Of a stretch of 64,000 bases of DNA, positions 1 to 7,885 are shown piece after piece. The DNA comes from Vibrio diazotrophicus (lineage in GTDB: Bacteria; Pseudomonadota; Gammaproteobacteria; Enterobacterales; Vibrionaceae), in contig NZ_CP151842.1 of assembly GCF_038452265.1 (NCBI RefSeq), positions 1,054,001 to 1,118,000 on the forward strand. Reading direction: 5' to 3'. The notes beneath the pieces were generated by a model. It had not been told where the DNA came from. It worked only from the letters and a program-made list of their open reading frames with translations, and did not search any database. Within the stretch, counting starts at the first letter, position 1. Each line of letters opens with the position of its first letter. The position numbers and the translations under genes are program-made.

Positions 1-38
1 AAATTAGAAAACACCACATTGCAGCTATTATAGGAAGT

Positions 39-734
39 TCAATATACTTTCCTCGATGCTTTTTCATCTAACATTAGAGCCATCCACGTCAAAATACGCG
101 TTAGATAAGCAACAGCGATTACGATTGAAAAGAAGCCTAAATAGAATCTCAGTTTTGATTCATCAAAATCAAAAAATGAGTAATTTACCTGCATCAATAG
201 ATAAGTATGAATTTGTCGTTCGATAACCTCATTGAACCCATAAAGTGAAACTAGAATAAAAACAAAGGGAATTAAGCGGTTTGCTAAAAATGCAGAGGGA
301 TAAATATGCCAAATTTTACTAAAAAAGCCTGCCAGCATTTTCCAATGCATCCCAAGATGTACAGCAATTAAAACTTGCATCCAGTGAACGCTTGTCATGT
401 GTATCTTTCGAATCAAGTCCGCCGAGTTATGAAAAAAAGCATCAGGAGCAACATATTGAGATAGCATTAGCCCACTGATAGCAGCAAGAACGAATGAAAC
501 CATCAAAATCCCCGTAGATAACAATCTCAAACGGCGAAATAGATCGTATTCACCTTTGGCGATTCTCTTGAACCAGTGCACATTCAAGACGCAATGCAGA
601 GCAATGAGGAGAAGCAAAGCCACTCCTAACCATTCATGTAGCGCTTCTCCCCAAAGGTGAAAACCAAACAAAGCTCCAACTAGCATTAGTAAAAATGCAT
701 CTTGAACAACTTGAAATATGTACTTTCTCTTCAT
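39..734 (-). CDS. DUF4405-type membrane protein, probable b-type haem protein
   Basis: A 231-aa integral membrane protein with about six hydrophobic segments (near residues 12-30, 34-52, 72-92, 112-130, 150-170 and 200-222). Histidines sit in or beside the helices in the pattern HEWLG, ALHCVLNVHW, KIHMTSVHW and VHLGMHW, which resembles haem-b-binding membrane cytochromes and DUF4405 proteins. It starts 13 nt after the flavodoxin stop (747), so the two are very likely one transcript. A paralogue of almost equal length lies at 14972-15658. Haem binding and a role in passing electrons from the quinone pool to the exported flavodoxin are inference; the family assignment rests on sequence character only. 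Confidence 0.75.
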   Translation of the reverse strand: MKRKYIFQVVQDAFLLMLVGALFGFHLWGEALHEWLGVALLLLIALHCVLNVHWFKRIAKGEYDLFRRLRLLSTGILMVSFVLAAISGLMLSQYVAPDAFFHNSADLIRKIHMTSVHWMQVLIAVHLGMHWKMLAGFFSKIWHIYPSAFLANRLIPFVFILVSLYGFNEVIERQIHTYLLMQVNYSFFDFDESKLRFYLGFFSIVIAVAYLTRILTWMALMLDEKASRKVY

Positions 735-746
735 TTAGGTATTCTG

Positions 747-1409
747 TTATTGCTTAGTGAAAGTATTTAGCCATTGAGATACTTGAGACGGGATCTGCTC
801 GCTATCAATTCTATTTCTTGATATCGCAAGCCCAGTAGTAACAACATCAGCGTTAGGTTGCAGATTTTGGATGACTTTTATCGAGCCAGAGAATCGGCTT
901 CCGCCATGAACAGTAAATGGAATGATGGTTTTTCCCGAAAAATTATTCTGTTCAAAGAATGTGTACATGATCATAGGCATCTGATACCACCAGATCGGAT
1001 AACCGACATAAACAGTATCGTACTGCTCTAAATCTGGTAGCGGTGTTTTGATAGCAGGCCGAGTATTGGTTCGTTTTTCTTTCTGGGCAAATTCAAGTAA
1101 TGGATCATGCGTATCAGGATATTCAAACGGTGCTTCAATACGATAGATATCACCACCAGTTTGTTGTTGAATGAGCTGTGCTACATATTGATTAGATCCA
1201 ACAACATTGCCATTTTTTAGCAAAACGCTTGCGCCAGTCGCTGCATCGACGCCATTTAACGCAACGTTTTCTGGTACAGAAAAGTAAGCGATCAGCACTT
1301 TCTTTTCTGCGCTTTGTGCCGTTGAAACAAAAACTGTCATCAATAATATAGTTATTCTAGCTAAGTTATTTTTTAGATGAAATTTTAGTTTATTCAAAAT
1401 AAGCCTCAT
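747..1409 (-). CDS. Exported flavodoxin-like protein
   Basis: A flavodoxin-fold protein of 220 aa. The first strand and phosphate-binding region read VLIAYFSVPENVALNG, and the later YVGYPIWWYQMP and IPFTVHGG segments match the FMN-binding loops of the flavodoxin_4 type. An N-terminal basic stretch followed by a hydrophobic core ending STAQSA looks like a Sec signal peptide, unusual for a flavodoxin, which is normally cytoplasmic. The ATG at 1409 has no good ribosome site; the GAGG overlapping it is well spaced for a TTG start at 1397, which would still keep the signal peptide. It lies upstream of the DUF4405 gene and downstream of the decarboxylase-like gene on the same strand. Confidence 0.8.
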   Translation of the reverse strand: MRLILNKLKFHLKNNLARITILLMTVFVSTAQSAEKKVLIAYFSVPENVALNGVDAATGASVLLKNGNVVGSNQYVAQLIQQQTGGDIYRIEAPFEYPDTHDPLLEFAQKEKRTNTRPAIKTPLPDLEQYDTVYVGYPIWWYQMPMIMYTFFEQNNFSGKTIIPFTVHGGSRFSGSIKVIQNLQPNADVVTTGLAISRNRIDSEQIPSQVSQWLNTFTKQ

Positions 1410-1422
1410 TAATATTATCTAT

Positions 1423-1451
1423 AATGGCTTACCTATATTATGTAAGCCATT
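1423..1451 (-). terminator. Stem-loop between decarboxylase-like and flavodoxin genes
   Basis: Perfect 10-bp inverted repeat AATGGCTTAC / GTAAGCCATT with a 9-nt loop, about 60 nt downstream of the gene ending at 1510. It lacks a clean T run, so it may only attenuate read-through into the flavodoxin gene. Confidence 0.45.
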
Positions 1452-1509
1452 TATATTAAAAATTACAATTTTTTATTATTGTTTACGACTATTAATCTGT
1501 ATTGATGTT

Positions 1510-1914
1510 TTATTCTGGTTTTAGTTCATTAAATACTTCTCTTGCAACAGGTACTGCTGTAACAGAAGTCGGCCAACCAGAATAAAAAGCAAGATGAGTA
1601 ATAGCTTCCATTATCTGTTCTTGAGTTAAACCATTCTTCAAACCGATTCGAATATGAGAACGCAATTGGTCTGGTCTATTCATCGCCACAAGCGCACTAA
1701 TTGTTACAAGACTTCTATCTCTTGGCGACAGCTCTTTGCGTTCCCATATATCAGCATACAAAACATCGTCAGTAAGCTGCGCTAACTTAGGCGCAATATC
1801 ACCCATTAGAAACTGGGCACGTGTAGGCTGCTCATTAGCAAAACTCATATTGGTTGCTGCACCAACGAACATAACACTAGACAACAATACTGGTTTAAAA
1901 AATTTTAATGTCAT
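1510..1914 (-). CDS. Exported carboxymuconolactone decarboxylase family protein
   Basis: An AhpD/CMD-like all-helical protein (134 aa). The core ERKELSPRDRSLVTISALV, the HIRIGLKNGLTQEQI helix and HLAFYSGWP are typical of CMD (PcaC-like) proteins. It has no cysteine, so the CxxC peroxidase chemistry of AhpD is not possible. The start is set at 1914: an upstream ATG (1929) overlaps a GGAGG that lies 8 nt before the ATG at 1914. From that start residues 1-27 form a Sec signal peptide ending in SFA. CMD proteins are often encoded beside flavodoxins, cupins and aldo/keto reductases, as here; the substrate is unknown. A regulatory block shared with two other genes lies upstream (1983-2019). Confidence 0.82.
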   Translation of the reverse strand: MTLKFFKPVLLSSVMFVGAATNMSFANEQPTRAQFLMGDIAPKLAQLTDDVLYADIWERKELSPRDRSLVTISALVAMNRPDQLRSHIRIGLKNGLTQEQIMEAITHLAFYSGWPTSVTAVPVAREVFNELKPE

Positions 1915-1982
1915 AATTATTTCCTCCATTTAAGATGGTAAATATCCATTAATAAGACGAAATAATTTTAACTTTACAATAA

Positions 1983-2019
1983 GGTCAGCAAGATGACGCC
2001 AACCTTACACGCATGTCAG
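1983..2019 (-). promoter_or_regulatory. Conserved regulatory block, copy 1
   Basis: Read on the minus strand, CTGACA is followed after 14 nt by GCGTCAT and then CTGAC. The spacing of the first two elements is identical to the blocks at 4337-4374 and 6027-6064. It lies about 70-105 nt upstream of the decarboxylase-like start. The TGACA/TGTCA core resembles boxes of CusR/CopR-type regulators, and a regulator of that type is encoded at 3513-4193; that it binds here is inference. Confidence 0.5.
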
Positions 2020-2066
2020 TTAATATATTTAATTTGAAAATAATAATTGTTTATTAATTACAAAGA

Positions 2067-3503
2067 TTAGCCATTATTATAATTTAGATTCATGTTATTT
2101 AATGTTTCTATATTTTCTGAACATTTTTCTAATCTATTACTTAATGTAAACCCAAACGTATTGGTGCCTTGCTCACTGGTGGCAAAAACTGTGCCGCCAT
2201 GCATCAGTGCTACAGCCTTTACTATCGATAATCCTAAACCATGATGAGCGTGACTATTCTTTCGAGCGGAATCCATTCGATAAAAACGTTCAAAGAGACG
2301 CGATAGATGTGTAGGCTCAATTGTGTCACCAACATTAGATACAGAAACATGAACCTCATCGTGAACTTGTTGAAACTTAACTTTCACACATGAGTGTGGT
2401 TTGGCATATCGGGCGCTATTGCTAAGTAAATTTGCTAAAGCTCGATTAAAAAGCCGATAGTCGATACATGCACTCACATCACCATCAATTGCGACTTCAA
2501 TATCATTCTCGAAAAACAGCGGTGAAACATATTCTATCGTTTTATCTGCTTCCTCTCGTAAAGACACCTTTTTAACATTAGTGGCATTCTCTCCAGCATA
2601 AGCTCTGGAGAGAAAAAGCATATCATTCACAATAGATGTCATTCGCTCCAACTCTTCTAGATTAGAACCTAAGATATCTTGCATACTTTCTGTTGATTGG
2701 CGGCTTGATAGCGCAAGCTGTGTTTGACCAATCAAATTCGTAAGCGGAGTTTTCAGCTCATGAGCAACATCCGAGTTGAAACTGTCTAGCTGTTGCCACG
2801 CGACTTCCTGTCTGTCTAAAACACCGTTAAACGAAACGGCTAGCTCTTTTAGTTCAACGGGCAACGAATCAGAATCTAAACGCATGCCATGCTCATCTGG
2901 CGCTAAATGTTGTGCTTGCTCACTAAGAGAATGTACGGGTTTCATTCCAATACGCACGAGGACAAAACTAAGTAACGCAATAAGTCCCAGACCGAAAACA
3001 GTGATAATCACAAGGTTTCGTGTGAACTCATCATATGTCCCCATATAAGCGCTTGATTCAAGACCTATTGCATAACGCAAGCCTTTGGTCGGTAAATCAA
3101 CAATATATAGATAGGTCGAACAAGCCTCTGGGGTTGGAGACGGTATTCTCACGTAACCAGAGTTTAAGTCTGAAATGTTTACACCAGGAAGAAACGTATT
3201 ACTTAACATCGACTGATTATTCGAATCAAATATCCAATAAGTAACACGACCTCCTTCAGTTAAAGTTAAGTCAGAAAGCTTAGCGACCAATACCTCCCAA
3301 CTATTTAGATCAGTTCGAGAAGTTATCCAAGGCTCAATCAAATTAGCTCTAAATGACAGTTCATTGTGCATTTGATTTGCCAAAGAATCATGCAATGAAA
3401 TACGAAGTAATAAGCCATAAATTGAGACAATTACGACAAAGGCAATGACAAACATTACTGCTAGACGAAAAGTGACTGAACGACGAAACATAAGTGCATT
3501 CAT
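2067..3503 (-). CDS. Sensor histidine kinase, CusS-like
   Basis: A 478-aa membrane sensor kinase. Transmembrane helices lie near residues 13-34 and 163-184 and enclose a periplasmic sensor region of about 130 residues, followed by HAMP (185-235). The HisKA phosphorylation motif VAHELKTPLTN places the phosphoacceptor at His248. The HATPase region has the N box (NLLSNSARYA) and the G box GLGLSIVKAVALMHGG. It starts 9 nt after the response regulator stop (3513), so the pair is co-transcribed. The domain order matches the heavy-metal sensor (CusS/PcoS) group, but the periplasmic domain has no obvious metal-binding His/Met cluster, and the neighbouring genes suggest a redox or organic signal instead. 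Confidence 0.85.
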   Translation of the reverse strand: MNALMFRRSVTFRLAVMFVIAFVVIVSIYGLLLRISLHDSLANQMHNELSFRANLIEPWITSRTDLNSWEVLVAKLSDLTLTEGGRVTYWIFDSNNQSMLSNTFLPGVNISDLNSGYVRIPSPTPEACSTYLYIVDLPTKGLRYAIGLESSAYMGTYDEFTRNLVIITVFGLGLIALLSFVLVRIGMKPVHSLSEQAQHLAPDEHGMRLDSDSLPVELKELAVSFNGVLDRQEVAWQQLDSFNSDVAHELKTPLTNLIGQTQLALSSRQSTESMQDILGSNLEELERMTSIVNDMLFLSRAYAGENATNVKKVSLREEADKTIEYVSPLFFENDIEVAIDGDVSACIDYRLFNRALANLLSNSARYAKPHSCVKVKFQQVHDEVHVSVSNVGDTIEPTHLSRLFERFYRMDSARKNSHAHHGLGLSIVKAVALMHGGTVFATSEQGTNTFGFTLSNRLEKCSENIETLNNMNLNYNNG

Positions 3504-3512
3504 ACTTCACAT

Positions 3513-4193
3513 TTACTCATTTCGGACTTCGAGTACATAACCCATACCTCTCACAGTATGAATAAGCTTATCGGTAAAAGGCGAGTCTACTTTTGCTCTT
3601 ACTCGCTTGATTGCAACTTCAACAACATTGGCATCACTATCAAAATTCATGTCCCAAATTTGTTCAGCGATCATCATCTTAGATAAAATTTCACCTTGAT
3701 GGCGAGCCAGCAAACTCAATAAAGCAAACTCCTTCGCGGTCAGTTCGAGTCTTTTCCCTGCGCGAGTCACTCTTCGGGCAAGTAAGTCGAGGCTTAAATC
3801 GTGAATTTGTAAACGTGTGATATCTGCGCCATCACTAGGACGACGCCTTAACAAAGCTTGAACACGTGCGACCAACTCTGTTAGCGAGAATGGCTTAGGC
3901 AAAAAATCATCTGCGCCATGCTGTAAGCCTTTAACTCTGTCGTCAACACAGCCACGGGCTGAGAGCATAATCACTGGCGTTTGTTTATTTTTTCGCAACT
4001 GTTCTAGAACACCGTAGCCATCCAAATTTGGTAGCATGAGGTCCAAAATAATCACATCGTAGTCATACTCAAGAGCGAGATGCAATCCATCAATCCCGTT
4101 TTCAGCCAAGTCGACAGTAAAACCTAACTCAGTTAACGCTCGATTAATGTAGGAAGATGTTTTCTCTTCATCTTCCACCAGTAGTAATCGCAT
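3513..4193 (-). CDS. OmpR-family response regulator, CusR-like
   Basis: A 226-aa two-domain regulator. The receiver domain has the acidic pocket VEDEE, phosphoacceptor Asp51 (IILDLMLPNLDG) and the conserved lysine in LPKPFSLTEL. The C-terminal winged helix (from about residue 125) carries LELTAKEFALLSLLARH and VIHTVRGMGYVL-type signatures. It is the partner of the adjoining kinase. Its own upstream region (4194-4471) holds an inverted CTGACA/TGTCAG repeat and a longer block shared with the hydrolase, cupin and decarboxylase-like genes, so it probably controls itself and those genes. The ligand or stress sensed is unknown. Confidence 0.88.
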   Translation of the reverse strand: MRLLLVEDEEKTSSYINRALTELGFTVDLAENGIDGLHLALEYDYDVIILDLMLPNLDGYGVLEQLRKNKQTPVIMLSARGCVDDRVKGLQHGADDFLPKPFSLTELVARVQALLRRRPSDGADITRLQIHDLSLDLLARRVTRAGKRLELTAKEFALLSLLARHQGEILSKMMIAEQIWDMNFDSDANVVEVAIKRVRAKVDSPFTDKLIHTVRGMGYVLEVRNE

Positions 4194-4268
4194 CCCATCT
4201 CCTCAAACATTCTAAGCTTTGCATTCATTTCACGGTTTCTATTATAACGGTTCATAAATAACATATTG

Positions 4269-4295
4269 CTGACATTTTACTGTCAGTTTTGTCAG
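4269..4295. promoter_or_regulatory. CusR-type inverted repeat
   Basis: Perfect inverted repeat CTGACA-N6-TGTCAG (4269-4286) followed by another TTTTGTCAG half site. It lies in the divergent region between the response regulator (start 4193) and the exported hydrolase (start 4472), a suitable place for autoregulation. The TGACA/TGTCA core agrees with known CusR/CopR-type boxes; binding is inferred. Confidence 0.5.
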
Positions 4296-4336
4296 AAATG
4301 TTCAAATATTCCCTTAAATATCAAACAACGAAAAAT

Positions 4337-4374
4337 CTGACAAAATTGTTATTTCATCGTCACTCTCTCGTCAG
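4337..4374 (+). promoter_or_regulatory. Conserved regulatory block, copy 2
   Basis: Starts CTGACAAAA, continues with TGTTAT, CGTCA and ends CGTCAG. By hand alignment 31 of 38 positions equal the block at 6027-6064 with no gap. It lies about 100 nt upstream of the hydrolase start at 4472. Confidence 0.55.
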
Positions 4375-4471
4375 CGACTTCTCCCTATCATTTCCCTACT
4401 TTAAAAGCCGAAGTAATCGGTAATTAAACAATTAATGGTTATTTAAAATATAGAAATCAGGGGACAAAATC

Positions 4472-5527
4472 ATGAATCGGAATATTCTCAAAGTAACACT
4501 TCTTGCTGCAACTCTTGGTCTTGTTTCAGGGGCGGCTTTTGCAGAGGATTATAGGCAGAACCCTTTTACACTGACTTACAAGAATGCAATCACAGAGAAC
4601 GTTGTGGGTAAAGTTAATATCCATGCAGTTAACTATGCATTGAATGGAGTAAACATTGTAGCTAACGTATATACCCCTGCAAACTATGACCCAAGTAAAC
4701 AATACCCAGCTATAGTTGTTGCTCATCCTAATGGAGGAGTGAAAGAACAAGTCGCAGGTTTATATGCTCAAAGACTTGCAGAAATGGGGTACATCACGAT
4801 TGCAGCGGATGCGGCCTACCAAGGTGGCAGTGGCGGCGAACCGAGAAATATAGACAAACCATCTCATCGTATTGAAGACATACACGGTATGGCAGATTTC
4901 ATCAGCCAATATCCTGGTGTTGATGCAACAGAATTAGGTTTACTCGGCATTTGTGGCGGCGGCGGTTACTCGTTAAAAGCGGCTCAAACAGATAAACGAT
5001 TTAAATCAGTGGCAACATTAAGTATGTTTAATTCGGGACTTGTAAGACGTAATGGCTATGTAAACTCCCAGACGGATACTATACAAGAGCGCCTCAAACA
5101 AGCTTCTGAAGCAAGAGCACTGGAAGCAAGTAGTGGCGAAATTCGATATACAGGTGATGCTCAGTTAACAGATGAGCAAATTGCAAAACTTCCATTCGAG
5201 TTGTACCGAGAAGGCTTCATCTACTACGGCAAGACACACGCACATCCAAATTCAACATTTCGTTATACCGTTAGCAGCTTGCTAGAGTTAATGAGTTTTG
5301 ATGCAACTAACAACATCGACCTTATTAACCAACCTCTGCTCATGATTGCAGGAAGTAAAGCGGATTCGTTATACATGACGCAAGACGCCTTTATAAAAGC
5401 ATCAGGAGCAGACTCTAAAGAGCTATTTTTGATTGATGGCGCAACACATATTCAGACATATTGGAATCCAGAATATGTCGATAAAGCGGTATCAAAGCTA
5501 ACCGAGTTTTACGGAAAAAACTTATAG
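4472..5527 (+). CDS. Exported alpha/beta hydrolase with cysteine nucleophile
   Basis: A 351-aa hydrolase related to the dienelactone hydrolase/COG1073 group. Residues 1-24 form a Sec signal peptide cut after AAFA. The nucleophile elbow is LLGICGGGGYS, which puts Cys161 where most relatives have serine, as in dienelactone hydrolases. The acid residue is probably in AGSKADSLY and the catalytic histidine in DGATHIQTYW. The oxyanion region contains AHPNGG. The start has a GGGG-type ribosome site. The gene is divergent from the two-component system and carries the conserved block at 4337-4374, so it is a likely target of that system. The substrate is unknown; an ester or lactone is the reasonable class. 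Confidence 0.8.
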   Translation: MNRNILKVTLLAATLGLVSGAAFAEDYRQNPFTLTYKNAITENVVGKVNIHAVNYALNGVNIVANVYTPANYDPSKQYPAIVVAHPNGGVKEQVAGLYAQRLAEMGYITIAADAAYQGGSGGEPRNIDKPSHRIEDIHGMADFISQYPGVDATELGLLGICGGGGYSLKAAQTDKRFKSVATLSMFNSGLVRRNGYVNSQTDTIQERLKQASEARALEASSGEIRYTGDAQLTDEQIAKLPFELYREGFIYYGKTHAHPNSTFRYTVSSLLELMSFDATNNIDLINQPLLMIAGSKADSLYMTQDAFIKASGADSKELFLIDGATHIQTYWNPEYVDKAVSKLTEFYGKNL

Positions 5528-5548
5528 TTTAGAGATATGGGTGCGTTT

Positions 5549-5576
5549 CAATCAGGCGGATTTAACCGCCTGATTG
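5549..5576 (+). terminator. Stem-loop after exported hydrolase
   Basis: Perfect 11-bp stem CAATCAGGCGG / CCGCCTGATTG with a 6-nt loop, 20 nt after the hydrolase stop. No T run follows, so termination may be partial. Confidence 0.6.
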
Positions 5577-5627
5577 ACTAAAAACAAGTATCGAATTAAT
5601 TAATCTGTATGACGGGCAGAAAACTTT

Positions 5628-5966
5628 ATGAAAATATGTCTTTCACCTAGATTTACCGTCTTAATGAAATGCGTAATCTCTGTATCTGTTCTCTTGTGTT
5701 TACAAAATGCTGCTGCTTTTCAACAAAAGTCTGATAGTTGGAGTGAAAGGTTTGGTGACATGGTTTTTATCAGTTCGGTTATGAATAATGCCACAGAGTT
5801 CAATACTGACGCTCCATTCCCGCCATTTAAAGAATCTACCAGTCGTGGAAATCAAGTAACACAGCCAACGAACATTGACAGTAAAAACCTTTCTTACACC
5901 ATACTTGCGTCCGACGATGAGTATTCAAAGATTCTATATGAACAAGAACATCTATTTTTAGCCTAG
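5628..5966 (+). CDS. Small exported protein of unknown function
   Basis: A 112-aa protein I do not recognise. The N terminus (residues 1 to about 31) has two basic residues, a long hydrophobic core and the ending NAAAF, which looks like a Sec signal peptide. The mature part is short, polar and contains no cysteine and no clear domain. It sits between the exported hydrolase and the cupin, both with the shared regulatory block, but has no copy of the block immediately upstream. It could be a minor component of the same exported system or a decaying gene. Confidence 0.5.
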   Translation: MKICLSPRFTVLMKCVISVSVLLCLQNAAAFQQKSDSWSERFGDMVFISSVMNNATEFNTDAPFPPFKESTSRGNQVTQPTNIDSKNLSYTILASDDEYSKILYEQEHLFLA

Positions 5967-6026
5967 TGGCAAGAAATCGTAGGGGCAGACATCATCACGC
6001 TTTAAGTTTTTGATTCCGTAACAAAG

Positions 6027-6064
6027 CTGACAAAAATGTTATGTCAGCGTCATGATGTCGTCAG
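6027..6064 (+). promoter_or_regulatory. Conserved regulatory block, copy 3
   Basis: Starts CTGACAAAA, then TGTTATGTCAG, GCGTCAT and CGTCAG, aligned without gaps to 4337-4374 (31 of 38 identical by hand). It contains the inverted pair CTGACA / TGTCAG with 9 nt between. It lies about 55 nt upstream of the cupin start. Confidence 0.55.
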
Positions 6065-6117
6065 TCTATCTCTCATAACATGAATTCATACAATGATATT
6101 TGCTTACGATAGAATTT

Positions 6118-6594
6118 ATGATGAATAGACGGATAAAAACACCAATAGTATTAATCTCGTTATTTTGTGGAACTGGACTAATTAGCCCTATAGCTCTTGG
6201 GCAAAACCAAACCATAACTAAATTTGAACAACACCAAATCCATCAAGCTCCTGACACAACTTTTTCAGGAAAAGCTCACTTTTCCCGTTATCCAATTCTT
6301 CCTACTTCCAACGATGTTGCGCCTGCGATTGTGCATTTCGAAGCCAACACTGTGACCAATTGGCACATACATAAGCACGGTCAATATTTGATTGTTACTG
6401 ACGGTGAAGGCCGCACTCAGGAATGGGGACAACCAATTCAACACTTATCCGTTGGCGACATCGTTTGGTGCCCACCTGGGACTAAGCATTGGCACGGTGC
6501 AAGCGTAGATAAGTCAATGACTCATATCGCGATTAGCCCTGTATCAACGGATGGTCCTAGCGTCACGTGGCTTGAAAAAGTGGAATTTAACTAA
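6118..6594 (+). CDS. Exported single-domain cupin
   Basis: A cupin-fold protein of about 158 aa. Cupin motif 1 is seen in NWHIHKHGQYLIVTDGEG and motif 2 in VGDIVWCPPGTKHWHG, giving the usual His/His/Glu-or-Gln/His metal site. The N-terminal stretch up to LGQ is a Sec signal peptide. A TTG at 6100 is in frame but lacks a ribosome site; the ATG pair at 6118/6121 gives a normal signal peptide. Small cupins of this type are often neighbours of carboxymuconolactone decarboxylase-like proteins and aldo/keto reductases, as here. The catalytic role is unknown. Confidence 0.78.
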   Translation: MMNRRIKTPIVLISLFCGTGLISPIALGQNQTITKFEQHQIHQAPDTTFSGKAHFSRYPILPTSNDVAPAIVHFEANTVTNWHIHKHGQYLIVTDGEGRTQEWGQPIQHLSVGDIVWCPPGTKHWHGASVDKSMTHIAISPVSTDGPSVTWLEKVEFN

Positions 6595-6659
6595 ACCAGA
6601 AAAACCTAACTGACGTTCTCAGATATGAGGATTTCCTTTACTTACTAAAAGGACAAATT

Positions 6660-7823
6660 ATGAAAAAAAATGAATTACCTATCGAGGAAAGTCGTCGTTC
6701 TTTTTTGACAAAAGGGGCAACATTAGCTGCGGCGACGATGCTTCCTAGCATCGCTTCAGCCACTCAGACAACAGCCTCGAATTCCACACTACGAAAGACT
6801 TCTCAAACTCAGCTTCCAATTAGAAAATTGGGTAATCTCGAAGTCTCCAGTGTTGGAATAGGCGTCCAAAATATGAGTCGAAAGTACGATACGAGTGTAC
6901 CGTATCGACCAGAGATGATTAGAGTTATACGTTCAGCCTACGAAAATGGAGTTACCTTTTTTGATGCGGCTGAAGCTTACGGTCCACTGGAAGTTGAACG
7001 AATCTTGGGTGAAGGTGTTGTGCCGTTTAGAGATAAAATCGTTATCGCTACTAAATTTGGTTGGAACATCGATCAGGAAACAGGAGCGCGTTTACCTGGA
7101 TTAAATAGCCGACCGGAGCATATTAAGATTGTTGTAGAAGGGATGTTAAAACGTCTTAAAACAGACCGTATAGACCTCCTGTATCAACATCGAGTTGACC
7201 CTAATGTTCCAATTGAAGATGTCGCTGGCGCAGTAAAAGATCTTATGGCTGAAGGCAAGGTACTCAATTGGGGACTAAGTGAGATGGGGTTAAATACCCT
7301 TAGACGAGCACATAAGGAACTCCCTGTCGCTGCTGTTCAAAGCGAATATTCAATGCTTTGGAGAGGTCCAGAGAAGTCCGTACTTCCTACTTGTGAAGAG
7401 TTAGGTATTGGATTTGTTCCATGGAGTCCACTTGGCGTTCAGTTCCTGACGGGTTGGATCGATGAAAGAACCCGCTTCGCACAAGGCGACTTTAGAAGTA
7501 CTGAATCACGATTCTTCCCTGAAAATTTGGCTCATAACATGAAATTGGTGGAGCTAATTACGCAATGGGCTGTACGAAAAAATGCAGCGCCAGCCCAAAT
7601 AGCTTTAGCTTGGTTAATGGCACAGAAACCATGGATCGTGCCGATACCAGGAACGACGAGCAAAGATCATATGCTGCAAAACACTCAAGCGGTAAATGTT
7701 ACGTTTACAGCTCAAGAGTTATCGGAACTGAATGATTCATTATCGAAAATAGAGATCAAAGGAAATAGATTGCCAGATGCTGTACAAGTTTATTCTGACG
7801 TCGAAGCTCCTTTAAAATCGTAA
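6660..7823 (+). CDS. Tat-exported aldo/keto reductase
   Basis: A 387-aa aldo/keto reductase with an N-terminal twin-arginine signal: ESRRSFLTKGATLAAA matches the SRRxFLK consensus and is followed by a hydrophobic stretch ending ASA. The catalytic set is present: Asp and Tyr in FFDAAEAYGPLEVE, Lys in VIATKFGW, His in LLYQHRVDP. The NADPH-binding end IPGTTSKDHMLQN is also present. Export of a folded NADPH-dependent enzyme is unexpected, because the periplasm lacks free NADPH; the Tat route fits export with the cofactor bound. It follows the cupin by 65 nt on the same strand and may share its transcript. Confidence 0.85.
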   Translation: MKKNELPIEESRRSFLTKGATLAAATMLPSIASATQTTASNSTLRKTSQTQLPIRKLGNLEVSSVGIGVQNMSRKYDTSVPYRPEMIRVIRSAYENGVTFFDAAEAYGPLEVERILGEGVVPFRDKIVIATKFGWNIDQETGARLPGLNSRPEHIKIVVEGMLKRLKTDRIDLLYQHRVDPNVPIEDVAGAVKDLMAEGKVLNWGLSEMGLNTLRRAHKELPVAAVQSEYSMLWRGPEKSVLPTCEELGIGFVPWSPLGVQFLTGWIDERTRFAQGDFRSTESRFFPENLAHNMKLVELITQWAVRKNAAPAQIALAWLMAQKPWIVPIPGTTSKDHMLQNTQAVNVTFTAQELSELNDSLSKIEIKGNRLPDAVQVYSDVEAPLKS

Positions 7824-7849
7824 CTATTGTGTTATTTCTTAAACGTTCA

Positions 7850-7885
7850 GCCACCTATCATAAAAGATAAGTGGCTTAATTTTTT
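7850..7885 (+). terminator. Terminator after Tat aldo/keto reductase
   Basis: GCCAC-CTATC pairs with GATA-AGTGGC apart from one mismatch, followed by TTAATTTTTT. It lies between the converging reductase and flavodoxin genes. Confidence 0.6.

Noticed and set aside
2067..4193. Copper resistance locus
   Set aside because: The two-component pair is CusRS-like, but no copper ATPase, CusCBA, CopA or metal-binding protein is encoded nearby, so metal sensing was not claimed.
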